Shown in pieces: positions 9,387-19,730 of a stretch of DNA of 64,000 nt. The stretch's first letter is position 1. Each line of letters starts with the position of its first letter. A program made the position numbers and the translations under genes. The stretch lies in the NCBI GenBank assembly GCA_001801815.1, contig MGXU01000003.1, forward strand, positions 62,001 to 126,000. The letters are read 5' to 3'. The notes below the pieces were generated by a model. It did not search any database. It was not told where the DNA came from and was given only the letters and a program-made list of their open reading frames with translations. This stretch comes from Gammaproteobacteria bacterium RIFCSPHIGHO2_12_FULL_36_30. Its GTDB lineage: Bacteria > Pseudomonadota > Gammaproteobacteria > Coxiellales > Coxiellaceae.

Positions 9387-9875
9387 CTACATAATCATCG
9401 CACGCGGCCGCAATCGATCTAACAATCCAAACAACCACGGCCAAAGCATAGCGGTTGTTATAGCTGATAATATAGATAATCCCACATGTGTACTGTGTCC
9501 TGCAAATCCTAATACCATGCTTTGCAGAAATATATTCATTATGGCGAAAATTGCAATCGCGCCCGCTTGTTGAATTGCTGGAAAATGAGCGATTATGGTG
9601 TGTAATTTCAAAGCTATATAAATCAATATCACAAATGATAATGCATGTACGCCAATTGGCGTACCCAATATCAAATCCATTAAAATCCCTACAAAAAATG
9701 CAGTTGCGATACCGCATTGTGAAGATGATGTAATTGTCCAAAATAATAATATTGCAAAAATAAATTGTGGGCGTAGCCAAATCGCCCATTCGGGCAATGG
9801 AATAATAGTTGCAATAAAGCCAACTAAAAAAGACAGCGAGATTAAAAAAATATTCGTCGTTTCTATTCGTCTCAT
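9387..9875 (-). CDS. mreD: Rod shape-determining protein MreD
   Basis: MreD is an inner-membrane component of the elongasome that works with MreB and MreC in lateral wall growth. The 162-residue protein has about five hydrophobic helices (beginning NIFLISLSFLVGFIATIIPL) and ends LLDRLRPRAMIM. Its start overlaps the mreC stop (ATGA), indicating translational coupling. An overlapping 147-residue open frame on the same strand is only a shadow. Confidence 0.93.
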   Translation of the reverse strand: MRRIETTNIFLISLSFLVGFIATIIPLPEWAIWLRPQFIFAILLFWTITSSSQCGIATAFFVGILMDLILGTPIGVHALSFVILIYIALKLHTIIAHFPAIQQAGAIAIFAIMNIFLQSMVLGFAGHSTHVGLSILSAITTAMLWPWLFGLLDRLRPRAMIM

Positions 9876-10771
9876 TTTTTCATCACCAATTTTTTATTTT
9901 TCTTTTTTGATGACAGTGTTGCTTGTAATTCTTTTTTCACTGCAACAGATAATTTTGTTTTATTTGGCCACGCTAATAATACTTGTTCTGTTTGATCTAA
10001 ATGCGCAGTCGGCGATAAAATAATTTTTTCTGATAAATTATTTTTGCGGTGTGCTAATTTCGTTACAACGCCGACAGGATATCCAATTGGATAACATAAA
10101 CCTAAACCTGATGTTACAAATAAATCGCCAGGTTGAATATTATTTTGATTTGGCACGTCCATTAATTTTAATTGTCCTGATGTTCCCATGCCAACTGCTA
10201 ATGCGCGCATGCCGGTGCGATAATCTTCAACTGGTACAGCAGATTGTTTATCGGTAATTAATAATATTTTACTGGTTAATGCGCCCACTGCAATCACTTG
10301 TCCCATGACACCAAATGCATCTAACACAGGTTGTCCGCGATATACTTTTGCATCAGATCCTTTATTTAAAACGACTTGCTGCAAATTTGGATCGAGCGAT
10401 ACCGCAAGCAATCGCGCAACCGCAACTTTTCCAGAAATTTCTGCAGTGGATTGTAATAATTGTCGCAGCTGTGCATTTTCTTTTTCGAGTGATAATAATT
10501 TTTGTAAACGGGATTGCAATAAAATTTGTCGCACTTTTAATTCTTCATTTTCATGTAATAAATGATTTTGGGTTGTGACACTTTCATTGACCCATTGCGT
10601 AAAACGAATGGGCGCATCAACTAACCATTCAAATGGATAAGCAACGGTGGATGAAACGCGAGTGCGAAATGAATGAAAAGCAACAGAACGCTGATCAGTG
10701 ATGAGCAGCGCAATTGACAAGATTAAAAAAATAAAGGCTCGCAGTCCTGGACCCGAGCCCGTGTGAAACAT
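9872..10771 (-). CDS. mreC: Cell shape protein MreC
   Basis: MreC is a bitopic membrane protein that links MreB to the periplasmic wall-synthesis enzymes. The 299-residue protein shows an N-terminal membrane helix (AFIFLILSIALLITDQR), a coiled-coil around residues 65-110 (NHLLHENEELKVRQILLQ, LLSLEKENAQLRQLL) and the beta-domain signature LNKGSDAKVYRGQPVLD..GVMGQV. The C-terminal tail is Lys-rich. It sits between mreB and mreD in the standard operon order. Confidence 0.95.
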   Translation of the reverse strand: MFHTGSGPGLRAFIFLILSIALLITDQRSVAFHSFRTRVSSTVAYPFEWLVDAPIRFTQWVNESVTTQNHLLHENEELKVRQILLQSRLQKLLSLEKENAQLRQLLQSTAEISGKVAVARLLAVSLDPNLQQVVLNKGSDAKVYRGQPVLDAFGVMGQVIAVGALTSKILLITDKQSAVPVEDYRTGMRALAVGMGTSGQLKLMDVPNQNNIQPGDLFVTSGLGLCYPIGYPVGVVTKLAHRKNNLSEKIILSPTAHLDQTEQVLLAWPNKTKLSVAVKKELQATLSSKKKNKKLVMKK

Positions 10772-10794
10772 CCTCTTGATGGCAAAACTCCCAT

Positions 10795-12018
<1,224 letters not shown>

Positions 12019-12051
12019 TCATTTCACAAATAACTTAATAGGGATCAAAAT

Positions 12052-12702
12052 ATGCTAGAAGCTCAATCTAAAAATTCATATCTGACTAAAAAAGAAATTG
12101 CTGCTGCACTAGCATTCTACACTACCGCTCTTTCAGGGTTTGCTTATTTCACATACTGGGCTCTAGCGAACAACGCTGGTTCATTAAACGTTACTGTAGG
12201 AAATATGGATAATTGTCCTGCTGGCAGCGGCGCGAGTTTCTCTGATGGTAGTGGCAATCCTCAAAATACAATTTCCTGCCCAGCACTTGCAACTATGAAT
12301 CCTCAAGGTATGTGGCCAGAATTTCCTGTTGACGGCTGTATTGACGGAGATAATTACCAACGTTCGGTTGCATCATTACTTGCTAATCGCTGTACACCGG
12401 ATTTAATAAAAAATTGCGCCAGTCTTTTAGCGAATGCTTTCTTTAGCGGATCTAGAGAAACACCTTATTCAAAATTTGGCGAATATGTAAATGCATATGG
12501 TGTTTTTTGCGAAAAAGACACAAGCGCATGGATTGCAATTGCGTTTATCGTGGCATCTGCGTTAACTTTAGGAATGGTTGGTCATGGTGCTGTTCTAATT
12601 CATCGTCTTTGGAAACGTGAAGATAGCTCAACAACAACACCACAAGCTGCAAATCCCTTGTTAAATAATGACAACAGCAAGCCCGGTTATTCTGCAGTAT
12701 AA
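12052..12702 (+). CDS. Unknown two-helix membrane protein with Cys-bearing loop
   Basis: I do not recognise this 216-residue protein. It has a hydrophobic segment at about residues 19-41, a loop of about 115 residues with six spaced cysteines (NCPAG, SCPAL, GCIDG, RCTPD, NCASL, FCEKD) suggesting disulfides outside the cytoplasm, a second membrane segment at about 158-181, and a polar Thr/Asn-rich tail. It resembles an exported or host-directed membrane protein. The very C-terminus SAV fits a class I PDZ-ligand pattern, which may be coincidence. AGGGAT precedes the ATG. It stands alone between the divergent mreB and gatC and looks lineage-specific. Confidence 0.7.
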   Translation: MLEAQSKNSYLTKKEIAAALAFYTTALSGFAYFTYWALANNAGSLNVTVGNMDNCPAGSGASFSDGSGNPQNTISCPALATMNPQGMWPEFPVDGCIDGDNYQRSVASLLANRCTPDLIKNCASLLANAFFSGSRETPYSKFGEYVNAYGVFCEKDTSAWIAIAFIVASALTLGMVGHGAVLIHRLWKREDSSTTTPQAANPLLNNDNSKPGYSAV

Positions 12703-12764
12703 ATTAATCAATAATCATCACCCGATCACGGACGATCGATTTTTGTTTCATATTCTAATATCTA

Positions 12765-12822
12765 TTCGCAACTCGCCCAAAAATCCGTATAATCTCCACC
12801 TACTTTCAAATTAGGTGGAGAT
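12765..12822 (+). promoter_or_regulatory. gatCAB promoter overlapping an 11-bp inverted repeat
   Basis: A -10 box TATAAT at 12788-12793 is preceded after 17 bases by TTCGCA (12765-12770, 4 of 6 to consensus). Immediately downstream, ATCTCCACCTA (12792-12802) and TAGGTGGAGAT (12812-12822) form a perfect 11-bp inverted repeat with a 9-base spacer. The right arm contains the gatC Shine-Dalgarno GGAG, five bases before the ATG at 12826. It could be a repressor operator straddling the transcription start, or, if transcription begins further upstream, an RNA hairpin hiding the ribosome site. Confidence 0.6.
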
Positions 12823-12825
12823 ATC

Positions 12826-13116
12826 ATGAGTAAACTCACCACAACTGACATTCAAAAAATGGCTGAACTGTCCAAATTAGCATTACAGCCTGAAAAATTA
12901 CCAGCACTCACCGCGTGTTTAGAAAATATTTTAAACCTTGTGAAAAAAATGGATGCGGTCGATACAAAAAATGTTGCGCCACTCGCACATCCATTTAATG
13001 CAACACAACCATTACGCGAAGATATTGTTTCAGAAAAAAATCAGCGTGAATTATTTCAGCAAAATGCACCATGTGTTGAGGCAGGATTATACATTGTTCC
13101 AAAATTTATGGAGTAG
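12826..13116 (+). CDS. gatC: Asp-tRNA(Asn)/Glu-tRNA(Gln) amidotransferase subunit C
   Basis: GatC is the small stabilising subunit of the GatCAB transamidosome that converts Asp-tRNA(Asn) and/or Glu-tRNA(Gln) to the amidated forms. The 96-residue length, the helical N-terminus (DIQKMAELSKLAL) and the C-terminal LREDIV...F.QNAP....YIVPKFME segment are typical. The strong ribosome site GGAG lies inside an inverted repeat. gatA and gatB follow on the same strand. Confidence 0.95.
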   Translation: MSKLTTTDIQKMAELSKLALQPEKLPALTACLENILNLVKKMDAVDTKNVAPLAHPFNATQPLREDIVSEKNQRELFQQNAPCVEAGLYIVPKFME

Positions 13117-13150
13117 TGATGGAAGTGGAAGCGCTAGCGACCACGCCAAT
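13112..13150 (+). repeat. REP-like 39-bp dispersed palindrome, copy 1
   Basis: This stretch in the gatC-gatA gap matches 37 of 39 bases with an oppositely oriented copy at 32814-32852. Its core is a short imperfect palindrome (GTGG-A-AGCGC/AGCG-A-CCAC). It is far more GC-rich than its surroundings, as expected of a REP-type element. Confidence 0.7.
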
Positions 13151-13167
13151 TTTTAACGAGGTTTGCA

Positions 13168-14619
13168 ATGCACAACAAAACAATTTCCGAACTATCAAAA
13201 TTATTATCCGAGAAAAAAATCTCAAGCGTAGAATTAACAAAACACTTTTTATCTCGCATCACACAATTTAATGAAACATTAAATGCATTTATTACAATCA
13301 CCGAAGAAAACGCCTTAAAACAAGCACAAAACGCAGATCAAAAAATTGCTGCTGGAAATGCACACCCGTTATGCGGAATTCCAATCGCACACAAAGATAT
13401 CTTTTGCACCTCCGGCATTAAAACAACCTGCGCTTCAAAAATATTAGAAAATTTTATTGCACCATACGACGCAACATTAATTGAAAAATGTAATGCAGCG
13501 AATTTAATTACGCTCGGCAAAACAAACATGGATGAATTTGCAATGGGTTCATCCAACGAAACCAGTTATTTTGGAAATGTAAAAAATCCGTGGGATTTAG
13601 AACGCACGCCCGGCGGATCATCCGGCGGTTCTGCAGCATCAGTTGCGGCACGCATTGCACCCATCGCAACAGGAACTGACACTGGCGGCTCAATTCGTCA
13701 ACCCGCCGCTTTATCTGGAATTACAGGCTTAAAACCCACTTACGGTCGCGTATCACGTTACGGCATGATTGCATTTGCATCGAGTTTAGATCAAGGCGGA
13801 ATATTATCTCAATCAGCAGAAGACGCTGCATTATTATTAAATATTATTGCGGGACACGATAAAAAAGATTCCACTTCAATTCAACACGACGTTCCCGATT
13901 ACACAAAAACACTAGAAAATTCGATAAAAGGATTAACAATTGGTTTGCCTGAAGAATATTTTACCGGTGGATTAGAAACAGGTGTTGAAAAAAATATTCA
14001 AGATGCAATTAAAATTTATGAAAAATGCGGCGCAACATTTAAAAAGATTTCATTGCCGCATACTGATTTAGCAACATCAGCATATTATGTCATCGCGCCT
14101 GCAGAAGCATCATCCAATTTAGCGCGTTACGATGGCGTGCGTTACGGATATCGCTGTGAAAACCCTAAAAATCTCGATGATTTATACAAACGCACACGTA
14201 GCGAAGGATTTGGCGAAGAAGTGCAACGCAGAATTTTAATTGGCACATATGTTTTATCATCTGGATTTTACGACGCGTATTATTTAAAAGCACAAAAAAT
14301 TCGCCGATTAATTCGCGATGATTTTGTAAAAGTTTTTAATGATGTTGATTTAATTTTAACGCCAACAGCGCCAACAGCCGCATTTAAATTAGGTGAAAAA
14401 ATAAGTGATCCTGTCACAATGTATTTAAACGATATTTTTACCATTGCTGTCAATTTAGCGGGATTACCTGCCATTTCAATTCCTGCAGGATTCTCAAATA
14501 ATTTACCAGTTGGTTTACAATTAATTGGAAAACATTTTGATGAAGCAAAAATTTTAAATGCAGCGCATCAATTTCAATTAAATACTGATTGGCACAAAAA
14601 AATGCCGGAGAAATTTTAA
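13168..14619 (+). CDS. gatA: Asp/Glu-tRNA amidotransferase subunit A
   Basis: GatA is the amidase subunit of GatCAB; it releases ammonia from glutamine. The amidase signature with the Ser-cisSer-Lys triad is visible: the lysine in PIAHKDIFC and the serine-rich block [17 protein letters not shown] with [13 protein letters not shown]. Length 483 is normal. The gene lies 51 bases after gatC, separated by the REP-like repeat, with ribosome site AACGAGG ahead of the ATG. gatB starts one base after its stop, so the two are coupled. Confidence 0.97.
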   Translation: MHNKTISELSKLLSEKKISSVELTKHFLSRITQFNETLNAFITITEENALKQAQNADQKIAAGNAHPLCGIPIAHKDIFCTSGIKTTCASKILENFIAPYDATLIEKCNAANLITLGKTNMDEFAMGSSNETSYFGNVKNPWDLERTPGGSSGGSAASVAARIAPIATGTDTGGSIRQPAALSGITGLKPTYGRVSRYGMIAFASSLDQGGILSQSAEDAALLLNIIAGHDKKDSTSIQHDVPDYTKTLENSIKGLTIGLPEEYFTGGLETGVEKNIQDAIKIYEKCGATFKKISLPHTDLATSAYYVIAPAEASSNLARYDGVRYGYRCENPKNLDDLYKRTRSEGFGEEVQRRILIGTYVLSSGFYDAYYLKAQKIRRLIRDDFVKVFNDVDLILTPTAPTAAFKLGEKISDPVTMYLNDIFTIAVNLAGLPAISIPAGFSNNLPVGLQLIGKHFDEAKILNAAHQFQLNTDWHKKMPEKF

Positions 14620-14620
14620 T

Positions 14621-16054
14621 ATGAATTACGAAACCGTCATTGGACTCGAAGTCCACGTACAATTATTAACAAAAACAAAAATATTTTCTGGCGCATCAAC
14701 TGCATTCGGCGCAGAACCTAACACACAAGCCTGTGCAATTGATTTAGCATTGCCCGGTGTTTTACCTGTTTTAAATGAAGACGCAATAAAATTAGCAACA
14801 CGATTTGGTTTAGCGGTCGGCGCAAAAATTATAAATCACTCTGTTTTCGCGCGCAAAAATTATTTTTATCCAGATTTGCCGAAAGGTTATCAAATTTCAC
14901 AACATAATTTACCAATTGTCGACGGCGGCACATTAAAAATTACATTAGACGATGGCGCAACAAAAATAATTCGCATCACGCGCGCGCATTTAGAAGAAGA
15001 TGCAGGAAAATCTTTGCATGAAGGCTTGCCGAATGTTTCAGGTGTTGATTTAAATCGTGCGGGCACGCCGCTTTTAGAAATTGTTTCAGAACCTGATATC
15101 CGATCAGCTGGCGAAGCAATTGCCTATTTAAAAACATTACATCAATTAGTGCGTTATTTAGAAATTTCAGATGGCAATATGCAAGAAGGTTCATTTCGTT
15201 GTGACGTAAATATTTCTCTGCGAAAACCAGGCAGCGAATTTGGCACACGCACAGAAATTAAAAATATTAATTCATTTAAATTTATTGAAAAAGCAATTGC
15301 GTATGAATACGAACGTCAATCTGATTTATTAGAAAAAGGTGAAAAAATAATTCAAGAAACTCGTTTGTATGATCCTGATGCGGATGTAACACGCAGCATG
15401 CGCAGCAAAGAAAATGCGCCTGAATATCGTTATTTTCCAGACCCTGATTTATTGCCTGTTGAAATTACAAATGAATTTTTAGAATCAGTTCGCAAAAAAA
15501 TGCCTGAATTGCCGTGGGAAAAATGCGATCGTTTAAAACGTGAATATGAATTAAGTGATTATGATGCGAATTTTATTTCAGGGCAATTGGCGGTTGCGCA
15601 TTATTTTGAAGAAACATTAAAACACGCGCAAGGCGCAAAACCAAAATTAGTTGCAAATTGGATCGCCGGTGAATTATGGGCGAACTTAAATAAAAATAAT
15701 ATCAGCATTGAGCAATCACCCATTCAACCAAAACAACTTGGCGAATTAATTGCGCGCATCCACGACAATACCATTTCAAATAATATTGCAAAACAAGTTT
15801 TTGAAGCGATGATTAATAATGAAGGAACGGTTGATCAAATTATTGAGAAAAAAGGTTTGAAACAAATTACCGATACCTCTGCAATTGAAAAAATTATTGA
15901 TGAAATTATTAAGAATAATCCAAATCAATTAGCAGAATATCGCGCAGGAAAAGAAAAATTATTTGGATTTTTTGTTGGGCTTGCGATGAAAGAAACAAAA
16001 GGGAAAGCAAATCCAGCGCAATTGAATGAGATATTAAAACGAAAATTAAAATAA
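14621..16054 (+). CDS. gatB: Asp/Glu-tRNA amidotransferase subunit B
   Basis: GatB binds and phosphorylates the misacylated tRNA in the GatCAB complex. The N-terminus [20 protein letters not shown], the zinc-cradle region and kinase-like block ([30 protein letters not shown]) and the YqeY-like C-terminal helical domain ending [14 protein letters not shown] identify it. Length 477 is typical. Together with the AspRS in this window, which carries non-discriminating signature residues, this implies an indirect route at least for Asn-tRNA. Confidence 0.97.
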   Translation: MNYETVIGLEVHVQLLTKTKIFSGASTAFGAEPNTQACAIDLALPGVLPVLNEDAIKLATRFGLAVGAKIINHSVFARKNYFYPDLPKGYQISQHNLPIVDGGTLKITLDDGATKIIRITRAHLEEDAGKSLHEGLPNVSGVDLNRAGTPLLEIVSEPDIRSAGEAIAYLKTLHQLVRYLEISDGNMQEGSFRCDVNISLRKPGSEFGTRTEIKNINSFKFIEKAIAYEYERQSDLLEKGEKIIQETRLYDPDADVTRSMRSKENAPEYRYFPDPDLLPVEITNEFLESVRKKMPELPWEKCDRLKREYELSDYDANFISGQLAVAHYFEETLKHAQGAKPKLVANWIAGELWANLNKNNISIEQSPIQPKQLGELIARIHDNTISNNIAKQVFEAMINNEGTVDQIIEKKGLKQITDTSAIEKIIDEIIKNNPNQLAEYRAGKEKLFGFFVGLAMKETKGKANPAQLNEILKRKLK

Positions 16055-16061
16055 GTGAGCA

Positions 16062-16721
16062 TTACACTGAAAAAAACCACCCATAATATGGTTTCATTTT
16101 CGCTGATGAATTCACCCACTCTAAAAATAATTCTTTAGAAGAATGTTTGTAATGATTTTTTTGAAGCCACGCAAAATAATTTTGCAACATTTGATAACCA
16201 ACTGTGCTACGTGAAATTGCATTGTAATGCCACGACGCTTGTTTTTTAATTAAATGCATCGATGGATTTTTTTCAAATAAAATAATACTAATTGCTGCTG
16301 CCATACCTGTTCGATCTGCACCGCCTTCACAATGAAAAATAAGCGGCTTAGGCGCAACCTGTAATAATTTTACTAATGCTTGCAACTGTTTTTTCGGCGG
16401 TAAATGATAAGCAGAAAATTGTACGGGATAATAATGCAAATGATTTTCTTTTGCGAAATGACTTTCAACAGCGTACCAATGATTTGTCGGCCATTCACCG
16501 CGCAAATCAATAATTGTTTTCAGATGAAATTTTTTTGTATATTCCGTTAAACCTTTTTTATTTAATTGCGCGCTACGATAAATTTTTCCAGGAATAACAG
16601 TGTGTACATTATCGATGAGATAGTTATATCCCAAATGCAAACCAAAATAAATTGCAAGAATGCCAATAAAAATCAGTGCGATAATAATTAATTTTTTAAG
16701 TGTACGAAAAATACAACACAT
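16062..16721 (-). CDS. Membrane-anchored tyrosine/dual-specificity phosphatase
   Basis: This 219-residue protein carries the cysteine phosphatase signature HCEGGADRTG (HCx5R) at about residues 130-139, with the usual general-acid region upstream (IDLRGEW). An N-terminal hydrophobic helix (LIIIALIFIGILAIYFGL, about 10-28) anchors it or serves as uncleaved signal. The opening IPGKIYRSAQLNKKGLTEY is typical of PTP-fold phosphatases of the DSP/inositol-phosphatase type. The phosphatase domain is probably periplasmic. It converges with gatB (7-base gap). Substrate unknown; in host-associated bacteria such enzymes often act on host phosphoproteins or phosphoinositides, but nothing here proves export. 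Confidence 0.82.
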   Translation of the reverse strand: MCCIFRTLKKLIIIALIFIGILAIYFGLHLGYNYLIDNVHTVIPGKIYRSAQLNKKGLTEYTKKFHLKTIIDLRGEWPTNHWYAVESHFAKENHLHYYPVQFSAYHLPPKKQLQALVKLLQVAPKPLIFHCEGGADRTGMAAAISIILFEKNPSMHLIKKQASWHYNAISRSTVGYQMLQNYFAWLQKNHYKHSSKELFLEWVNSSAKMKPYYGWFFSV

Positions 16722-16770
16722 ATGCTGACCATTTTTTCAAATAAAAGTCAGCGATAGTACCATATTTATA

Positions 16771-17592
16771 CTATTCTAAAAACAAATCGCGCATCGGCGT
16801 CACACCCGCCATCATGTTGTAACGCGCGAAATCAGTTTCACCTGCTTTTATTAATATTTCCTCGTCAATAAAAAATTGCCCTGTGAAATCACGACTATTT
16901 TGTGTCAAAATCCAATACGCTGCATTTGCAACAATTTCTGGATTGCGTGATGCCGCATATAATTCAGGTGGAAAATTTATTTTAATTGCAGATGTTGCGA
17001 TCGTTGTTTTTGGCCATAGTGAATTAATTGCAATACCAGCATTCTTAAATTCTGCAGACATGCCCAACGTGCAAACACTCATTCCATATTTAGAATAAGT
17101 ATAAACCAAATGATCTTTAAACCATTTCGCAACCATGTGCAGAGGCGGCGACATATTTAAAATATGTGGATTATTTGATTTCATTAAATGCGGAATGCAT
17201 GCGCGTGAGCAAGCAAATGTTGCGCGAACATTTACACCCATCATTAAATCAAATCGTTTTAAATTAGTTTGCAATGTATTTGTTAATGAAATCGCGCTTG
17301 CATTATTGACTAAAATATCAATTCCACCAAATTTTTTTACAGCGGCATCGACTACTTGTTCAATTTGTTTTTCATCGCGCACATCAAGCGCTAATGGCAA
17401 TGCTACACCACCTGCTTTCTCAACTTCTTCAGCTGCAGTGTAAATTGTACCGGGCAATGTGTCGTGTTTTTCTGTTGTTTTTCCGGTGATAATAATGTTT
17501 GCGCCGTCTTTTGCGCAGCGAAGTGCAATTGCTAAACCAATTCCACGACTCGATCCGGTAATTAAAATTGTTTTATTTTTTAACGTTGTCAT
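16771..17592 (-). CDS. SDR-family oxidoreductase (HSDL2-like)
   Basis: This is a short-chain dehydrogenase with the classical nucleotide motif TGSSRGIG (residues 12-19), NNAS for the central sheet, and YTYSK as the catalytic YxxxK. The pattern KTTEKHDTLPGTIYTAAEEVEKAGG and IPHLMKSNNPHILNMSPP is typical of the hydroxysteroid-dehydrogenase-like 2 subgroup, here without the SCP2 sterol-carrier domain. Length is 273. It probably acts on a lipid or fatty-acyl substrate using NADP(H). No operon partner indicates its pathway; pilX ends 17 bases upstream on the same strand. Confidence 0.88.
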   Translation of the reverse strand: MTTLKNKTILITGSSRGIGLAIALRCAKDGANIIITGKTTEKHDTLPGTIYTAAEEVEKAGGVALPLALDVRDEKQIEQVVDAAVKKFGGIDILVNNASAISLTNTLQTNLKRFDLMMGVNVRATFACSRACIPHLMKSNNPHILNMSPPLHMVAKWFKDHLVYTYSKYGMSVCTLGMSAEFKNAGIAINSLWPKTTIATSAIKINFPPELYAASRNPEIVANAAYWILTQNSRDFTGQFFIDEEILIKAGETDFARYNMMAGVTPMRDLFLE

Positions 17593-17609
17593 ACTGAAAA
17601 ATCCTTTAT

Positions 17610-18035
17610 TTATAATTCACGCCACCACAATATTTGATGCTTCGAGATTTTCTTACATCCTTTTTGCCTAGGTACTTTAGCGAAGATATTGCGACTATTC
17701 AATACAACAGTTGAAACATTATTTTTTGCGGTTGATTGCATATCAATTATTTTATTATCACAGCTATCTTTCGCAATCACTGTTGATGTTACATTTAATG
17801 AAATGGGCGAATCAGGTAAAACAATGGGATCATTTTCTTGCGCGAGAACAGCTTGTTGCATTCCCAATTCCGCGCGTGCAAAAACAGAAAAAGAATTTTC
17901 CATATTATTTTGCATTTTATTTTCAAGAATAATATCTTGGCTGCTAGAAATGGTGGTTAATGTCAGGACAAATAAAAATATTAAAACAATAAATAATATA
18001 AAGCCAGGTTCATACAATTTTACTAACTGCGCCAT
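17610..18035 (-). CDS. pilX: Minor pilin assembly protein PilX
   Basis: PilX-type minor pseudopilins take part in priming type IV pilus assembly. The N-terminus EPGFILFIVLIFLFVLTLTTISSSQDIILENKM matches the PilX_N pattern (hydrophobic helix then ...S..Q..L..KM..N....AF..AE). I prefer the ATG at 18035 (MAQLVKLYEPGF) over upstream starts; it overlaps pilW by 26 bases. Length is about 141, shorter than many PilX proteins. It belongs to the pilV-pilW-pilX string. Confidence 0.78.
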   Translation of the reverse strand: MAQLVKLYEPGFILFIVLIFLFVLTLTTISSSQDIILENKMQNNMENSFSVFARAELGMQQAVLAQENDPIVLPDSPISLNVTSTVIAKDSCDNKIIDMQSTAKNNVSTVVLNSRNIFAKVPRQKGCKKISKHQILWWREL

Positions 18036-18633
18036 ACAAAACTCCATTCTGCAAAAATGCATCATTTACACTTGATGACAACGCATAATTTATTTTTACC
18101 GCACGAATATTTTTTTTTGCATGTGGTATGTGATAAAGACGCACTTGAAAATCAGTCATCGCGGTAATTAATTCTTCTCTATGATGATGGGCAATCTTGA
18201 AAAATAATGCGTCGATTTCTTTTTTTTGTTGATCAATGCGAAAAGTATTTGCAATAAAAAAATCAATCGGTAAATATTTTTGCTTATCATGCAAGCGTAC
18301 ACACTCATTTATTTGCAATAAATCAGTTCCTGATTTTATGGTTAATCCTAATTTACTGAGCGCGTCATCTGAATTATATCGGCGAATGATAATTGAACGC
18401 GGTTGATGTGTTTGCGACAAACAAGACCAATTTCCTGCCGCTTGAATTTTATTTCGTAAAAATTGCGAAATAAATCTCATTTTTTCTTGTGTACGAGACA
18501 AAATCATTTGCTGTTGATGTAATTTTTGCATTGTTGAAAATAAATTAAAAATTCCGATACACAATAAAATGCCTAATGATAATGCGATCATTAATTCAAT
18601 TAATGAAAAACCATGATGGGAAATTTTTAACAA
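18010..18633 (-). CDS. pilW: Minor pilin PilW
   Basis: PilW is a prepilin-like minor pilin. The type III signal HHG/FSLIELMIALSLGILLCIGIF is clear, with cleavage after Gly. A GTG at 18657 would give an atypical 16-residue leader, whereas a TTG at 18633 has a perfect GGAGG four bases upstream and gives an 8-residue leader MLKISHHG, so TTG is preferred. It overlaps the pilV stop by seven bases, indicating coupling. Length is about 207 residues. Confidence 0.82.
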   Translation of the reverse strand: MLKISHHGFSLIELMIALSLGILLCIGIFNLFSTMQKLHQQQMILSRTQEKMRFISQFLRNKIQAAGNWSCLSQTHQPRSIIIRRYNSDDALSKLGLTIKSGTDLLQINECVRLHDKQKYLPIDFFIANTFRIDQQKKEIDALFFKIAHHHREELITAMTDFQVRLYHIPHAKKNIRAVKINYALSSSVNDAFLQNGVLYGAVSKIV

Positions 18634-18977
18634 TAAACCTCCATCGACTCTGCCCACTGTTTTCTAAAAATCCAATTCAAAGTAATTTCGCACTGATGAT
18701 CACCAACAACATTATAATCACCCTGCCCTTGCGGTAATAAATTCGCATTATCATTATTCCAACTTGTCAACGCCGCATCACGCTGACTATCATTCGTATT
18801 TGCACGCAACATATCTGCAAAATTCATTAATTGAATTGTCGCAATATTCTGTAAATTAGTTTGAAATAAATTTTTATTTATGCTGATTTGATAAATTAAT
18901 AAAGATAACAAAACAAGAGAAATAATTCCCATTGAAATGATGACTTCGATCATAGATATACCGGAATTTTTTTTCAT
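18627..18977 (-). CDS. pilV: Minor pilin PilV
   Basis: This prepilin-like protein starts MKKNSG/ISMIEVIISMGIISLVLLSLL, with a short leader cleaved after Gly and Glu at +5 of the mature form, typical of type IV pilin-like proteins. Length is 116. It is the first gene of the pilV-pilW-pilX group; pilY1 and pilE, which often complete the cluster, are absent, so the machinery must be encoded elsewhere. A strong hairpin lies seven bases upstream of its ATG. Confidence 0.8.
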   Translation of the reverse strand: MKKNSGISMIEVIISMGIISLVLLSLLIYQISINKNLFQTNLQNIATIQLMNFADMLRANTNDSQRDAALTSWNNDNANLLPQGQGDYNVVGDHQCEITLNWIFRKQWAESMEVYC

Positions 18978-18983
18978 ATATAT

Positions 18984-19012
18984 CGAGGTAGTGGAAAATT
19001 TCCGCCACCTCG
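18984..19012. promoter_or_regulatory. Hairpin directly upstream of pilV
   Basis: CGAGGTAGTGGAA and TTCCGCCACCTCG form an imperfect inverted repeat (11 of 13 positions) with a three-base loop. It ends seven bases before the pilV start codon on the minus strand, where the ribosome site would be expected. It may be an operator or a leader hairpin that controls pilV translation. Confidence 0.45.
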
Positions 19013-19169
19013 TTTTGCACTTTACTGGCTATTTTTTGCAGCTGCAATACAGGACTTTTTTTTGAACAAAATTACCATTTATTAATCAGCATGTTGCACA
19101 TTCAAGCAAACTTTCAAATCTGAACTATATTTATCGTAAGCCAATTAAATTAAATAGAGGCGAACGATT

Positions 19170-19730
19170 ATGAAACTAATGCGATTGTTTTGCGGATGTT
19201 TTGCCTGTGCAACAATGATTTCATCTGCATTTGCAGTGCAATTTGTTGTAAAAAATAATTTACCGGCCAGCAATGCTTGTATAAATGGCGGAAATTCGGT
19301 AACTTTTTTTGTTGGTTCTTCGCAACAAACTGTACCGCCCGGCTCAAGTAGTACGGCAATGTCAGCTGATCTTTCGCAACTGCCAGGTTTAGGAATTCAA
19401 GTGAATAATTGGTATTGGATTCAACCACCAGCAGTGCCACCACAAAAGAGTCCACAAAACCCAGATAATTCTGGCGAACAATTTGCAATTAACAATAATT
19501 GCGTTATCACTGGAAAAAGTGCTGCGTGGTTTGGAAAGGGTATTCAAACTGATTTAATTGCAAATATTTCTGCTGCGATGTCGAGCGGAACTTGTGTGAT
19601 TACTGTTGCAAGTAATAGTTATACAAAAGCAGTCACACCCAATTGTTGCGCTCCACCAACATTTTCAACTAATGTTTGCACAGGTCCGTACGGTGCAACA
19701 CAAACAGGACAACAATGGCCGCCATCTTAA
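19170..19730 (+). CDS. Secreted protein of unknown function
   Basis: I do not recognise this 186-residue protein. It has a clear Sec signal peptide (MKLMRLFCGCFACATMISSAFA/V, cleavage after residue 22) followed by a Ser/Pro/Gln-rich domain with four or five cysteines after the signal (NACING, NNCVIT, GTCVIT, NCCAPP, NVCTGP). GAGG lies nine bases before the ATG. It resembles the small exported proteins at 12052 and 43808 in style but not in sequence. Its 3' end overlaps the convergent cysS by four bases. Confidence 0.72.
   Translation: MKLMRLFCGCFACATMISSAFAVQFVVKNNLPASNACINGGNSVTFFVGSSQQTVPPGSSSTAMSADLSQLPGLGIQVNNWYWIQPPAVPPQKSPQNPDNSGEQFAINNNCVITGKSAAWFGKGIQTDLIANISAAMSSGTCVITVASNSYTKAVTPNCCAPPTFSTNVCTGPYGATQTGQQWPPS

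Noticed and set aside
9346-9789. 147-codon minus-strand frame overlapping mreD
   Set aside because: Composition is poor and it is fully covered by mreD, whose sequence matches its family.
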